From: Deltaproteobacteria bacterium
GTDB taxonomy: Bacteria; Desulfobacterota; Desulfarculia; Adiutricales; JAFDHD01
Assembly: GCA_019308995.1 (NCBI GenBank)
Contig: JAFDHD010000036.1
Coordinates: forward strand, 1-35,024
DNA length: 35,024 nucleotides
Direction of reading: 5' to 3'
Shown here: piece by piece, positions 1-9,467 of the stretch
Layout: every line of letters begins with the position of its first letter
Position numbering within the stretch: the first letter of the stretch is position 1
Program-made: the position numbers and the translations under genes
The notes under the pieces: generated by a model
Told to the model about the DNA's origin: nothing
The model's database searches: none
Seen by the model: only the letters and a program-made list of their open reading frames with translations

Positions 1-124
1 GAGAAAATAATTCGTCCCGTGTACATCGGTTATCTCCTTCCTCGTTATTGTGGAAAGAGTATTGCCGAAACCCATGGACGAGTTGAAGTCGAAAATAGTC
101 ATTTCTGCTCACAATGTGTTGTCA

Positions 125-172
125 TTACTACTGTTTCATGAAATTACTCAAGCCTTAACCGGACAGTAGTAA
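125..172. repeat. 10-bp inverted repeat downstream of the kinase/phosphatase unit
   Basis: TTACTACTGT (125-134) is matched exactly by its reverse complement ACAGTAGTAA (163-172), with a 28-nt interior. It lies 25 nt past the stop of the 83-aa gene, which is transcribed leftward. No U-run follows on either strand, so a classical intrinsic terminator is unlikely. It could be an RNA-processing hairpin or an operator. Nothing else is recognised in 1-196. Confidence 0.4.
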
Positions 173-196
173 CCGTGGTAATAAAATTCTGGAGTT

Positions 197-448
197 CTAA
201 CCATCATCTTCGGCCTTTTGAGTATCAGCGGCCTTCCTCATGGCCCTGATCTCTTCAATAATCTCGGAACGGGACATAATTTCTTTTCGTTCAAGGATAT
301 TTATCATGGCTTCTGTTGTGTAAATCAAGGTTGTGACCAGATTCCTCAGAGAGGTGGTTGGTTGGTCTTTTTCATCCTTTTTGATCATAATTTCCAGCCA
401 GTTATTTTCACGAATGAGTCGAGTTCTGAGATCAGGTTCTTTTGACAA
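197..448 (-). CDS. 83-aa hypothetical protein at the end of the kinase-phosphatase unit
   Basis: Not recognised as a named family. The protein is short, charged and predicted to be largely helical. It has a basic and acidic N-terminus, a central segment rich in Thr, Leu and Ile, and a Glu/Arg-rich C-terminal helix. No signal peptide, membrane segment or cysteine is seen. The frame opens with TTG at 446-448 and overlaps the 3' end of the PP2C phosphatase gene by 17 nt. That indicates translational coupling and supports its being real. No strong Shine-Dalgarno is visible, and an internal ATG about 21 codons in is an alternative start. By position it may be an accessory or substrate of the kinase/phosphatase pair; this is inference from location only. 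Confidence 0.6.
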   Translation of the reverse strand: MSKEPDLRTRLIRENNWLEIMIKKDEKDQPTTSLRNLVTTLIYTTEAMINILERKEIMSRSEIIEEIRAMRKAADTQKAEDDG

Positions 449-1250
449 TCTTACTAAAAAATTTCTTAAATGTCTTGCCTTTGGACTCTACCGCAGCGAG
501 CACCACGGTTACATTGTCCACTCCTCCCCCAGCCAGGGCCAGTTCGATTAAGTGGTGCGCCTTCTTGTCAAGGTCTTCATCCAAGGCCAGAACCTGCTCG
601 ATCATTTCTTCAGACACCATGTCGGTCAATCCGTCACTGCAAAGCAGATAAATATCCTCCTCTTGAAGGGGTGTTTGCATGATTTCAGGCATGACTTCAG
701 GTTTGATGCCCATGGCCCGTGTCAGGGTATGGCCCATTGAAGAGATCACGGTCGAATCGTAGTTAATAACTCCCTTGAACTGGGGATCCTCTGAAAGCCG
801 GTGATCCACAGTCAAACGATTCAATTCACCTGCTCGATGGCGAAAGACTCGGCTATCGCCCACATGCGCCACGAGCAAATCATCGCCCTCGGCCATGATC
901 AGGACCAGGGTCGAGCCCATGTTATGCTGGGCCTTGTTATTTTGAGCTGAAGTATAAACCACCTGGTTTGCCAGGTAAATGGCCTGCAGGACCGTGTTAG
1001 ACACAGGAGAACGATCGCTATCAAAAAAATTATATCTCTCCGGGTCCTCAAAGGGTTTTTTAAAGAAGAACGAAATATAATCGGAAATCGTCTGAGTGAC
1101 GAGGGCGCTGGCCACTTCGCCAGCATTATGTCCACCCATGCCATCGGCCACGAGATACAGCCCCAGGGAGTCATCGAAAAAAAAGGAATCCTCGTTCTTC
1201 TCCCTGGTCAAGCCCACATCAGAGCTAGCTGCGCCGACTAGATGAGGCAA
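432..1250 (-). CDS. PP2C-family Ser/Thr protein phosphatase (Stp/PrpC type)
   Basis: Metal-dependent phosphatase that removes phosphate from Ser/Thr of proteins, typically reversing a Hanks-type kinase. All bacterial PP2C motifs are present in order: REKNEDS near residue 15, VADGMGG near 35, VGDSR near 130, CSDGLTD near 205 and GGVDNVTV near 245. These supply the aspartates for the two-metal centre. Length (272 aa) is normal for a single-domain enzyme, and it ends in a Lys-rich tail. There is no membrane segment, so it should be cytoplasmic. The start is a TTG (1248-1250): an in-frame stop lies just upstream, and a later start would remove the first beta strand. The kinase gene ends 32 nt upstream on the same strand, so the two are very likely co-transcribed antagonists. 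Confidence 0.93.
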   Translation of the reverse strand: MPHLVGAASSDVGLTREKNEDSFFFDDSLGLYLVADGMGGHNAGEVASALVTQTISDYISFFFKKPFEDPERYNFFDSDRSPVSNTVLQAIYLANQVVYTSAQNNKAQHNMGSTLVLIMAEGDDLLVAHVGDSRVFRHRAGELNRLTVDHRLSEDPQFKGVINYDSTVISSMGHTLTRAMGIKPEVMPEIMQTPLQEEDIYLLCSDGLTDMVSEEMIEQVLALDEDLDKKAHHLIELALAGGGVDNVTVVLAAVESKGKTFKKFFSKIVKRT

Positions 1251-1282
1251 GGTTCACCGCCTTCCGGTAGAATGTTTACATC

Positions 1283-3826
1283 TTAGGCCTGGGACTGCTT
1301 CTTGGCAGCCAGTTCATCCAGCTTCTGGGCGACGGTACGCAGATGAGCGGCCATCTGTTCGGCGTTGTGGTAGCGTTTCTCCCGGTCCTTTATTAGGGCT
1401 TTATTGATGATCTGGACAACGGCTTTGGGTACTTTGGGGTTGTATTGCGAGATCGGTTCTGGTTCTTCGGAAGTGATCTTGAAGATAAGCGTGGTTAAAT
1501 CATCAGCCCGAAAAGGCTGAGCACCAGCAAGGAGTTCATAGAGCAACACCCCCAGGGAAAAGATGTCTGAACGGCCATCAACTTTTTCTCCTTTGATCTG
1601 TTCCGGCGACATGTAAAAAGGAGTGCCCTTGACCACTCCGGTCTTGGTCTTGGATGTGGCTGTGGCGCGAGCGATTCCAAAGTCGGTGACCTTGACTCCG
1701 CCACGATCAAGGAGCATGATATTGGCCGGCTTAATATCCCGATGCACAATCCCTTGTTTATGAGCGTAGTCCAGGGCGCTGGCCACGTCGGCTGTGAGGT
1801 CGATGACCTGACGGAGGGGCAGCAGTTTTTCCTTGTTGGTATGTTCCTTGAGATCGTGACCCTCTAGATACTCCATGGCGATATAGCAGAGGTCCAAATC
1901 TTCGCCAGCATCATAGATGGTGACGATGTTCGGATGAGAGAGAATCCCGGCTGTTTCAGCTTCAATGAAAAACTGCTCCTTGATCTTTTTCGCTTCATCG
2001 GGTTCATATTCTTCCTCAAACCGGATGGTCTTAATAGCGGTTATCCGGTTGATCTTGGGATCTCTTCCTTGATAAACCACCCCCATAGCGCCCTTTCCCA
2101 AGATCTTGAGAATCTCATAACGGCCCAGGGTAGGTTTGGTGTCCTCGCTAATAACCAGGGTTCCATCATCAGCCTGCTGGCCTCCGGTGCCCAGACCGAA
2201 TATCATGGTCTCTGAAGCGATATTAAGTTTTTTAATCTTTCCATTAATATCACGGTAATCCGAATCATGCTGGCCGATATACTCATACACTGAAACGGCC
2301 TTGTTCAGCATTCGTTTGCGCTCAAAATCCAGGGCGAGGTTATAGAGAATGTCTTTCAGGCCGTCATCTACCGGACAGCGCCTGAATTTGTCAAAAGCCA
2401 GGTCCAACTGACCCTGAGTTTGAAAATTAAGTCCGAGCATGCGGTTGATCTCGACCGACTCGCCCTCGATTTTCTCTTTACTCGCCTCGGTTACAAAGAA
2501 ACGGGTGGTCGTGACAGCGGCATACCCGAAGATGGTGAGCAGGACGGGATAAGTTATTTTAAACCAGGCGTCCATGCCGATAAAAAGATAGAACCCGATC
2601 ACGATAAGGCCCACGAGGACCACCCCGGAAACGATTGCCCCGGCCCGGGCCCGGAGGCGAGGCAGCAGGAGAGACAGGAAGAGACCGACCAGAAGAATGA
2701 CAAGTAATTCGATAAGGTTCATCATTCCGGAGCGAGTGATAAATCCGCCGCCGAGTAAATTCTGAAGAACATTAGCCGAGAACATACCGGTGGACATGGT
2801 CTTGTCAATGGGTGTCACCTGGGGAATATCAATGCCAGTGGCCGAAACACTGATCAGGGCGATCTTGTCCTTAAAGGCCGCCGGGTCAACCTTGTCGTTA
2901 ATCACATCATAAAAGGAAAAACGGGGGAAGGCCTTAGAGTCAGTGAAGGTGATAAAAAAGTCAAGATTGGGGGGGTTCGTGGGAATAAAGCGGCGGCCGA
3001 CCGTAAGCCCCTCCTCCCCTTGAATCTGAATATTTTCAAAGCTGACTCCCTGTGTCAGCATGGCCAACCGTAAGGTATACGCCGGAAAAGGCAGACCATT
3101 ATAATCAATGAGTAGAGCCTCACGCCGAACCGCGCCGTCCCGGTCTGGCAGGGAATTGATATGGCCCAGGCCTAAAGCAGCTTCAGAAAAAGAAGGAATA
3201 GGAGCTATAATTTTCGCGGCAGGGATCATAAAGCCCTGGCCCATTCCCTGAGCATGTATCACACCGTTCTTGAGCAGCACCTCCTCATACTCAGTCTCTT
3301 TGTCCGGATCAGTAAAGTAATCACCGATTTCAAAAAAAACCGGAAGGACCACATTCCCCGCGTTGGATATGGCCTGGGCCAGCATCTTATCATGATCCAA
3401 GGTAGCCTGAGCTGTAGAGAGCTTGCTGAGAAAATCCTTTGCCTCTTGACCGCCAGTTATCATAAATTTGGCAGGAAAATCTTTTTCCAATTCCTGAATC
3501 AACTTAAGCCCTTCCGCCACCTCAGGTTCAGAAAAAATAACATTCAGCCCAATTAACCTGGCCTTCTGCTCCTTGAGCTTTTCAACCATCTGGGCCACCA
3601 GAGAGCGGGGCCAGGGCCACCGACCGAGCTTGGTGATCGAATCGTCGTCAATCTCAATCACGACAATGTCGGTTTTGGTCATCTCATCCCCGGCCCGAAA
3701 TCGCATACGCAAGTCATAGGTTTTCAGCTCCAGGGATTCCAGGAAATCTATTGGGAAACGAGCTAATAACAGAAAAATCAGCGTCATAAGCAATGCGAGC
3801 CACATGGCAGGATTTTTCTTTATCAT
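1283..3826 (-). CDS. CHASE2-domain transmembrane Ser/Thr protein kinase
   Basis: Membrane receptor kinase of 847 aa. An N-terminal membrane helix (about 8-25) is followed by a large extracytoplasmic CHASE2 sensor (about 30-365, with the characteristic VVIEIDDDSI and GRWPWPR stretches). Two or three membrane helices follow at roughly 370-450, then a TPR-like linker (about 470-535). The C-terminal Hanks kinase domain spans about 567-835. Kinase motifs are intact: GKGAMGVVY glycine loop, AIKTI lysine, HRDIKPAN catalytic loop, DFGIA magnesium loop and MSPEQ. ATG start with GGAGC about 6 nt upstream. A cytoplasmic kinase joined to CHASE2 implies sensing of an external cue, with the ligand unknown. 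It lies directly upstream of its probable partner phosphatase. Confidence 0.93.
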   Translation of the reverse strand: MIKKNPAMWLALLMTLIFLLLARFPIDFLESLELKTYDLRMRFRAGDEMTKTDIVVIEIDDDSITKLGRWPWPRSLVAQMVEKLKEQKARLIGLNVIFSEPEVAEGLKLIQELEKDFPAKFMITGGQEAKDFLSKLSTAQATLDHDKMLAQAISNAGNVVLPVFFEIGDYFTDPDKETEYEEVLLKNGVIHAQGMGQGFMIPAAKIIAPIPSFSEAALGLGHINSLPDRDGAVRREALLIDYNGLPFPAYTLRLAMLTQGVSFENIQIQGEEGLTVGRRFIPTNPPNLDFFITFTDSKAFPRFSFYDVINDKVDPAAFKDKIALISVSATGIDIPQVTPIDKTMSTGMFSANVLQNLLGGGFITRSGMMNLIELLVILLVGLFLSLLLPRLRARAGAIVSGVVLVGLIVIGFYLFIGMDAWFKITYPVLLTIFGYAAVTTTRFFVTEASKEKIEGESVEINRMLGLNFQTQGQLDLAFDKFRRCPVDDGLKDILYNLALDFERKRMLNKAVSVYEYIGQHDSDYRDINGKIKKLNIASETMIFGLGTGGQQADDGTLVISEDTKPTLGRYEILKILGKGAMGVVYQGRDPKINRITAIKTIRFEEEYEPDEAKKIKEQFFIEAETAGILSHPNIVTIYDAGEDLDLCYIAMEYLEGHDLKEHTNKEKLLPLRQVIDLTADVASALDYAHKQGIVHRDIKPANIMLLDRGGVKVTDFGIARATATSKTKTGVVKGTPFYMSPEQIKGEKVDGRSDIFSLGVLLYELLAGAQPFRADDLTTLIFKITSEEPEPISQYNPKVPKAVVQIINKALIKDREKRYHNAEQMAAHLRTVAQKLDELAAKKQSQA

Positions 3827-4089
3827 GAGATGCTCCTTAAAAAAGAGGATCGCTCAATACTGGCACGCCAAAGGACGGCTTTTGAGGAATCTAGTCGTCA
3901 GCAGGCACCAGTCTCACAAGCCTTTTAGGTCATGATTTCTTTGACATTATTGACAAAAGGATAAGCTTTATGATGGTTTAAGTCAAGATAAAACTCCGAA
4001 AAAGGCAACCCCAAACAAGTAACGATAAGGCCCTGGGGTAACACTTCCCCCCAAAAGGACCCCCTCAATTTAAAGGTTTTTCATTTCCT

Positions 4090-6165
4090 TTAGGTGCTGA
4101 TCTTAGAAAAGTCGGCTACCTGGGCGAAGAGCCCTGATACCTCAGTCAATAAAGCCAGGCGATTATCTTTTAACTCCTGATCTGGATCATCCACCAGGAC
4201 TTCATCGAAAAAACTATCCACAGCCGGCTTCAATGCCACGATCTGGTTAAGCAAACTGGTGTAATCATACGCCTGAACCAAATCCTGAGCATGAGTAGAG
4301 GCCTCTTTATAGGCGGTAAAAAGAAATTTTTCCTCATCCTGTATAAACCGATTTGGGTCAAGTTCCCTTCGCTCGCCGAACTTCTTGATAATGTTCACTA
4401 CCCGCTTGAAGGCCAGAGCCAGATCAGCAAACTCCGGGCGTGACTTCACCTTTTCCAGGGCCCAGACCCGGGCTGTGGCCGTGACAATGTTATCATGGTG
4501 GAGACTTAAGACCGCCTCTGCCCCGTCTGTGGAAGCGCCGAGGCTGGTGAGCTGATTTTTGAGCCTGAGTCGAAAAAACTCAAGGACATCCACCCTGATT
4601 TCTGCTTCAGGCCTTTTCATCCAGTCCGTTAGACCTGTCATGGTGTAATTTATGAGCGAATCCAGAGAGATATGATAACCCCTGTTAAGAACGATATTTA
4701 TCACGCCAAGCGCCAGCCTTCTGAGGGCATACGGATCAGCCTCTCCGGTAGGAATAAGCCCAACGCTAAAATAGCCAATAATGGTCTCGATTTTATCCGC
4801 CAGACTTAGAAGCGCCCCGACCGAACTTTGAGGCAGGTCTCCTCCGGCACGAATGGGCAAGTAATGTTCATAAATGGCCCTGGCCACCTCTGGAGGCTCG
4901 CCATCAAGCTCGGCATAGATTTGTCCCATGGTTCCCTGTAAAGAAGGAAATTCGGTGACCAGGCCTGTGACCAGATCGCATTTACAAAGCTCGGCCGCCC
5001 TGATCAGATGCTCTTTAATATCAGGATCAAGCTGGTCAGCCAGATAGGCTGCCAGCCGGGTCATGCGCATGACTTTTTCCCAGGAGGTTCCTAAAAAAGA
5101 GTGAAAGACAACCTTGTTCAGCTCCTCCTGGCATGACTCGAGGGTGGATTTGCGATCCATTGTAAAGTAAAAACGGGCATCATCCAGTCTGGCCTTGAGC
5201 ACACGCTGGTGTCCTCTGGTCACGATGTCCATATCCCGGGCCCTGGTGTTGTTAATAGCAACGAAGTAGGGCTTAAGCGCTCCCTGGTCGTCCGTTATGG
5301 CAAAGTAACGCTGGTGCTCACGCATGGCTGTAATAAGCACCTCGCCTGGCAGATCAAGAAAAGAGCTCTCAAACTGCCCGCAAATCGCGATCGGCTGCTC
5401 GACCATGTTGGTGACCTCAAGCACCAACTCCTCATCAGACAGGACCTGGAGCTCAGGCCCGGTTTCTGCAACTGCTCGATTAATCTCCTGCCGCACCTTT
5501 TTTTGACGCTGTCCAGGAGAAACGATCACATCAGCTGCAGCTAGCTTTTCCTCATATTCGTCAGGCGAGTTGATTTCAATGGGTTCGTGATGAAGGAACC
5601 GGTGGCCATAGCTAAATTTTGAGGCCTTAACCGCGCCCAAAGAAAAATCAAGAATCTTGCCATCAAGGACCGCCAAGACCCAATGAATGGGACGAACAAA
5701 GGTGACTTCCCCCCTGCCCCAGCGCATGGACTTCGGGAAAGGCAACCCTAAAATCAAATCTGGCAGGACCTGGATCAGTATCTCCTCAGCCATGCGGCCC
5801 TTGACCGTCTTGCGCACAGCCACATATTTACCTTTTTTTGTCTCTACCGTAATCAAGTCTGAAACATCTACTCCCTGTCCGCGGGCAAACCCTTGCGCCG
5901 CCTTGGTCAGTTTACCGTCAGCATCATAGGCCGCCTTTACCGGCGGACCGGTCACCTCCTTCTCAACGTCACTTTCTTTATCAATCAAGCCCCAGGCTCC
6001 CACGGCTAAACGATTGGGTGTTCCCCAGGCTTTTATCTTGTGATCTTCCGGTGCTCCAATCAGAAACCTGGCCAGCCCTTGTTCCAGGGCCTTCAGGGCT
6101 GGCGGTAGATACCCTGCCGGAATTTCTTCAGTGCCGATCTCAACCAGTAAATTCAATTGGCTCAT
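4090..6165 (-). CDS. glyS: Glycyl-tRNA synthetase beta subunit
   Basis: Beta subunit of the bacterial alpha2beta2 glycyl-tRNA synthetase, which charges tRNA-Gly together with GlyQ. The 691-aa length is typical. The start [19 protein letters not shown] is the family signature, the central HD-like region and the REHQRYF motif are present, and the C-terminal part carries the anticodon-binding (DALR-like) helices. Its ATG overlaps the stop of glyQ by 4 nt (6162-6165), the usual arrangement for stoichiometric translation. The 263-nt gap to the kinase downstream (3827-4089) shows no convincing terminator. Confidence 0.97.
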   Translation of the reverse strand: MSQLNLLVEIGTEEIPAGYLPPALKALEQGLARFLIGAPEDHKIKAWGTPNRLAVGAWGLIDKESDVEKEVTGPPVKAAYDADGKLTKAAQGFARGQGVDVSDLITVETKKGKYVAVRKTVKGRMAEEILIQVLPDLILGLPFPKSMRWGRGEVTFVRPIHWVLAVLDGKILDFSLGAVKASKFSYGHRFLHHEPIEINSPDEYEEKLAAADVIVSPGQRQKKVRQEINRAVAETGPELQVLSDEELVLEVTNMVEQPIAICGQFESSFLDLPGEVLITAMREHQRYFAITDDQGALKPYFVAINNTRARDMDIVTRGHQRVLKARLDDARFYFTMDRKSTLESCQEELNKVVFHSFLGTSWEKVMRMTRLAAYLADQLDPDIKEHLIRAAELCKCDLVTGLVTEFPSLQGTMGQIYAELDGEPPEVARAIYEHYLPIRAGGDLPQSSVGALLSLADKIETIIGYFSVGLIPTGEADPYALRRLALGVINIVLNRGYHISLDSLINYTMTGLTDWMKRPEAEIRVDVLEFFRLRLKNQLTSLGASTDGAEAVLSLHHDNIVTATARVWALEKVKSRPEFADLALAFKRVVNIIKKFGERRELDPNRFIQDEEKFLFTAYKEASTHAQDLVQAYDYTSLLNQIVALKPAVDSFFDEVLVDDPDQELKDNRLALLTEVSGLFAQVADFSKIST

Positions 6166-7064
6166 GAATCATCCTCCCAACGGCCTATCAACGGGTGGCC
6201 CATCTCCTCCCGCTGGGCTAGATAAGCCAAAACCACAGCTCTGGCGAGACTGCGCACGCGTGCAATGAAGCGGGTTCGCTCCGCCACGCTGATTGCCCCT
6301 CTGGCCTCAAGGAGATTAAAAAGGTGGGAACATTTGAGGCAGTAATCATAAGCTGGCAGGACCAGGCCTTGTTCGACCAAGCGACTGGATTCGGCCTCAG
6401 CCAGATCAAAACTTTGAAAGAGCATACCGACATCGGCTTTTTCGAAATTGTACTTGGAATATTCGACCTCCCCCTGATAGTGAATGTCTCCATATCGGAT
6501 ATACTCATTCCAATTCAGATCAAAAATGCTGTCTACATCCTGGAGATACATGGCAATCCGTTCCAGGCCGTATGTGATCTCTACGGATATCGGAGCCAGT
6601 TCCACTCCCCCAGCCTGCTGGAAGTAAGTGAACTGAGTGATCTCCATCCCATCGAGCCAGACCTCCCATCCAATACCCCAAGCCCCCAGCGTCGGGGATT
6701 CCCAATCATCCTCGACAAATCTTATATCGTGATCCATGGGATCAATACCAAAACTTCTTAGGCTTTCCAGATAAATGTCTTGAATGTCTAAGGGCGATGG
6801 TTTGAGGATGACCTGATACTGATAGTAATGCTGGACCCGCATAGGGTTTTCGCCATAACGGCCGTCTGTAGGCCGGCGGCAGGGTTCAACATAAGCCACC
6901 TTCCAGGGTTCTGGCCCGAGGCATCGAAGTAAAGTGGCCGGATTGAAGGTTCCAGCCCCCACTTCCAGGTCATAAGGCTGCTGGATCAGACAACCCTGCT
7001 CGGCCCAGTATCTCTCCAGGGCGAAAATAAGCTCCTGAAACGTTAATTGTTTAGACAAGCTCAT
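6162..7064 (-). CDS. glyQ: Glycyl-tRNA synthetase alpha subunit
   Basis: Catalytic alpha subunit of class II heterotetrameric GlyRS, 300 aa as usual. Family motifs are clear: [19 protein letters not shown] near the N-terminus, [16 protein letters not shown], the [19 protein letters not shown] segment, and the conserved [17 protein letters not shown]. First gene of the glyQ-glyS pair, with a 4-nt overlap to glyS. The ATG at 7062-7064 is preceded by a weak purine stretch. No T-box-like leader was recognised in the 425-nt upstream gap. Confidence 0.97.
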   Translation of the reverse strand: MSLSKQLTFQELIFALERYWAEQGCLIQQPYDLEVGAGTFNPATLLRCLGPEPWKVAYVEPCRRPTDGRYGENPMRVQHYYQYQVILKPSPLDIQDIYLESLRSFGIDPMDHDIRFVEDDWESPTLGAWGIGWEVWLDGMEITQFTYFQQAGGVELAPISVEITYGLERIAMYLQDVDSIFDLNWNEYIRYGDIHYQGEVEYSKYNFEKADVGMLFQSFDLAEAESSRLVEQGLVLPAYDYCLKCSHLFNLLEARGAISVAERTRFIARVRSLARAVVLAYLAQREEMGHPLIGRWEDDS

Positions 7065-7240
7065 CTATCACTCTCACAAAATAAAGATAAAATAATTCAA
7101 ATACATACTCTCCTGGCTGGTACGTGTCAAGCCTTGAGAACCCATGAGAACCCAGAAGGCGGTAATTTCTCATAACTCACTCGCTCTTTAAATTTATGTT
7201 AATTTTAAACCGGTCCCCCTGTGTCTGAGCCAATTTCTAC

Positions 7241-7269
7241 TTGACGTGTAATTTACCAATACCTTATAG
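7241..7269 (+). promoter_or_regulatory. Sigma-70-like promoter for the small-protein unit
   Basis: TTGACG at 7241-7246 and TTATAG at 7264-7269 are separated by exactly 17 nt. They lie about 115 nt upstream of the 26-aa frame and 220 nt upstream of the zinc-ribbon gene, both on the plus strand. Call based on consensus match only. Confidence 0.5.
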
Positions 7270-7383
7270 CTTTATGGATCGAGTAAATAAGAACCTAATG
7301 AAATCACCAAGCCTAATTCCAGGCACACAGGGACGTTTTTTAAGGTTTTGACCCTTTTAAATATGTAACAACAGGAGCCTTGG

Positions 7384-7464
7384 GTGAACACAAATTTATC
7401 ATTCAGATGGATACTCCTTGGCATGGCTTTAGTGGTCATGATGATCATTTATATTATTCATTAA
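7384..7464 (+). CDS. 26-aa single-pass membrane peptide (putative small ORF)
   Basis: GTG start with AGGAG at 7373-7377, a 6-nt spacing. The frame encodes 26 residues: a short polar N-terminus (MNTNLSFR), about 16 hydrophobic residues (from WILLGMAL through MMIIYII), and a terminal His. The stop is 26 nt before the zinc-ribbon gene and the frame lies behind the same promoter candidate. A good binding site, a membrane-like composition and same-strand linkage argue for translation. Length alone cannot prove it. No function can be assigned. Confidence 0.45.
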   Translation: MNTNLSFRWILLGMALVVMMIIYIIH

Positions 7465-7490
7465 CACACCAATTGAGTGGAGGTTAAATC

Positions 7491-7697
7491 ATGTCGAGAA
7501 TGGCTACTGAAGAGGAATTTGAGGAATATTCTGACAGTGGATTGTGTCCATACTGTTACGCTGAAGATATAGTCAAGGATAAAACCGAGTGGAAAGGGAA
7601 AACTTTGAGGCAATCCCTGTATTGCACTAAGTGTGAAAAGAGGTGGACCGAAATCTACACCATGACCGGCTTATTCCTGGATGATGCAGAGGACTAG
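7491..7697 (+). CDS. 68-aa zinc-ribbon protein
   Basis: Small acidic soluble protein with two cysteine pairs, CPYC (residues 19-22) and CTKC (about 45-48), about 23 residues apart. This spacing suits a single structural zinc ribbon. An aromatic and basic stretch (KRWTEIYTM) follows the second pair, and the tail is acidic. ATG start with GGAGG at 7479-7483, 7 nt upstream. Zinc ribbons of this size often act in nucleic-acid or protein binding, but no specific family is recognised, so function is left open. It lies convergent to glnS with a 60-nt gap. Confidence 0.75.
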   Translation: MSRMATEEEFEEYSDSGLCPYCYAEDIVKDKTEWKGKTLRQSLYCTKCEKRWTEIYTMTGLFLDDAED

Positions 7698-7710
7698 CCC
7701 CGGATTGAAG

Positions 7711-7759
7711 AAAATTTACCCGAACCAGCTTACTGAGCATTGAAGTTTTCGTAAATTTT
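7711..7759. terminator. Possible bidirectional hairpin between convergent genes
   Basis: AAAATTTAC (7711-7719) and its reverse complement GTAAATTTT (7751-7759) flank a 31-nt interior between the zinc-ribbon gene and the 3' end of glnS. The stem is AT-rich and the loop is long, so termination function is uncertain. Confidence 0.25.
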
Positions 7760-9467
7760 ACTCTGGAAACATGGAGTCGAAACGACTAAGTCGGCCCCAG
7801 GTATCACGCAGCGAAACCGTCCGATTAAATACGAGTCCATCTTTGGAAGAATCAACGGAATCAACGCAGAAATAGCCCAGTCTTTCGAACTGGTATCTGC
7901 TTCCTGGAGCCGCTTCGGCCAGGCTCGGTTCCACACGGCACGACTTCAGTACCTCCAAAGAATTCGGATTCAGGTAATCATTGAAATCAGAACCATCCTC
8001 CACATCACTCAACTTCTCTTTTACAAAGAGATGATCATACAGGCGCACTTCAGCCTCAAGCGCGTGGGTAACCGAAACCCAGTGCAGGGTGGCCTTGACC
8101 TTACGCCCGTCAGGGCTCCCACCACCTCCGGTCTTTGGATCATAGGTACAATGAAGCTCAATGACCTCGCCTGTTTTTTCGTCCTTAACCACCCCTACAC
8201 AGGTGATATAGTAGGCGTATCGCAGCCGGACCTCACGACCAGGGGTCAGGCGGAAAAACTTCCTGGGGGGGTCTTCACGAAAATCGTCTCGTTCGATATA
8301 AAGCACGCGTGAGAAAGGAACCTTCCGGGAACCCATGCTGGGATCCTCCGGGTGATTCGGGAAATCTAGCTCTTCTTCCTGGTTTTCAGGATAGTTGTCA
8401 ATAATCACCCGAAGTGGACGCAATACGGCCATAACACGCGGGGCCTTTTGATTCAAATCCTCACGAAGGCAATGCTCGAGCAAGGAGATATCAACGATAC
8501 TATCCCTCTTGGCCACGCCAATGCGTTCACAAAAATTTCGGATGGACTCCGGTGTGTATCCACGCCGCTGCATCCCCACCAGTGTCGGCATACGGGGATC
8601 ATCCCAGCCACTAACATGCCCTCCTTCGACCAATTTAAGAAGCTTTCGTTTGCTCATCACGGTATATGTAAGATTGAGGCGCGCGAATTCGATTTGCTGG
8701 GGATGATAATCAACATTCAACATATCAAGAATCCAGTCATACAAAGGACGATGATCTTCAAATTCCAGTGTACAGATTGAGTGAGTTACCCCTTCAATGG
8801 AATCCGATAGGCAATGGGCATAGTCGTACATCGGATAGATACACCACCTGTCGCCCGTTCTATGATGTGTCTCGTGTCGAATACGGTAAAGGGTCGGATC
8901 CCGCATATTTAAATTCGGAGAGGACATATCAATTTTTGCGCGCAGGACGAGGGCGCCATCCGTAAATTCTCCGGCCCGCATACGCTTGAATAAATCCAGG
9001 TTTTCTTCGACCGAGCGGGTACGATATGGGCTGTCCTGGCCTGGTTTCGTCAAGGTGCCGCGGTAATCTCTGATTTCCTCTGCGGTCAAACTATCAACGT
9101 ATGCCTTACCCAATCTGATAAGCTGAACCGCATACTCGTATAATTGCTCAAAATAGTCAGACGCATAATACAGCCGATTACCCCAATCGAATCCAAGCCA
9201 CTGGACGTCCCCCTTGATTGATTCCACATATTCAACCTCCTCCTTAGTGGGATTGGTATCGTCAAACCGCAAATTGCACAGGCCTCCATATTCAGCCGCG
9301 AGGCCAAAATTGAGACAGATGGATTTGGCGTGGCCAATATGCAGATATCCATTCGGCTCCGGCGGAAATCGAGTCATAACCCGGCCGTCATTTTTATGTG
9401 CCTTTATATCTTTGCTGATAATATTGCGAATAAAGTTGGGAGTGAGCTTAGAATTATTTATAGTCAT
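7758..9467 (-). CDS. glnS: Glutaminyl-tRNA synthetase
   Basis: Class I aminoacyl-tRNA synthetase that attaches glutamine directly to tRNA-Gln. The 569-aa length is normal. The N-terminal Rossmann domain has [17 protein letters not shown] (HIGH motif, near residue 40). The KMSKS-equivalent is VMSKRKL near 270, and the tail carries the two beta-barrel anticodon-binding domains found in GlnRS/GluRS-B. The GlnRS-type [10 protein letters not shown] motif is present. ATG start with an AGGA-type binding site upstream. Its presence means glutaminylation here need not depend on the GatCAB transamidation route. Confidence 0.97.
   Translation of the reverse strand: MTINNSKLTPNFIRNIISKDIKAHKNDGRVMTRFPPEPNGYLHIGHAKSICLNFGLAAEYGGLCNLRFDDTNPTKEEVEYVESIKGDVQWLGFDWGNRLYYASDYFEQLYEYAVQLIRLGKAYVDSLTAEEIRDYRGTLTKPGQDSPYRTRSVEENLDLFKRMRAGEFTDGALVLRAKIDMSSPNLNMRDPTLYRIRHETHHRTGDRWCIYPMYDYAHCLSDSIEGVTHSICTLEFEDHRPLYDWILDMLNVDYHPQQIEFARLNLTYTVMSKRKLLKLVEGGHVSGWDDPRMPTLVGMQRRGYTPESIRNFCERIGVAKRDSIVDISLLEHCLREDLNQKAPRVMAVLRPLRVIIDNYPENQEEELDFPNHPEDPSMGSRKVPFSRVLYIERDDFREDPPRKFFRLTPGREVRLRYAYYITCVGVVKDEKTGEVIELHCTYDPKTGGGGSPDGRKVKATLHWVSVTHALEAEVRLYDHLFVKEKLSDVEDGSDFNDYLNPNSLEVLKSCRVEPSLAEAAPGSRYQFERLGYFCVDSVDSSKDGLVFNRTVSLRDTWGRLSRFDSMFPE

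Larger units (their letters stand above)
7065..7490. other. Divergent intergenic region glyQ / small zinc-ribbon gene
   Basis: This 426-nt stretch separates glyQ (minus) from the zinc-ribbon gene (plus). It holds a plus-strand promoter candidate (7241-7269) and a 26-codon open frame with its own ribosome binding site (7384-7464), both listed separately. It must also contain the glyQ promoter on the minus strand, for which I see no convincing boxes. Confidence 0.5.

Noticed and set aside
3941-3974. Two TTGACA boxes and TATGAT on the plus strand between glyS and the kinase gene
   Set aside because: Spacers are 22 and 13 nt, outside the usual range, and no plus-strand gene follows.
7065-7490. 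T-box or other leader riboswitch upstream of glyQ
   Set aside because: No specifier-like stem, T-box consensus or terminator/antiterminator pair could be recognised. T-boxes on glyQS are mainly a Gram-positive feature.
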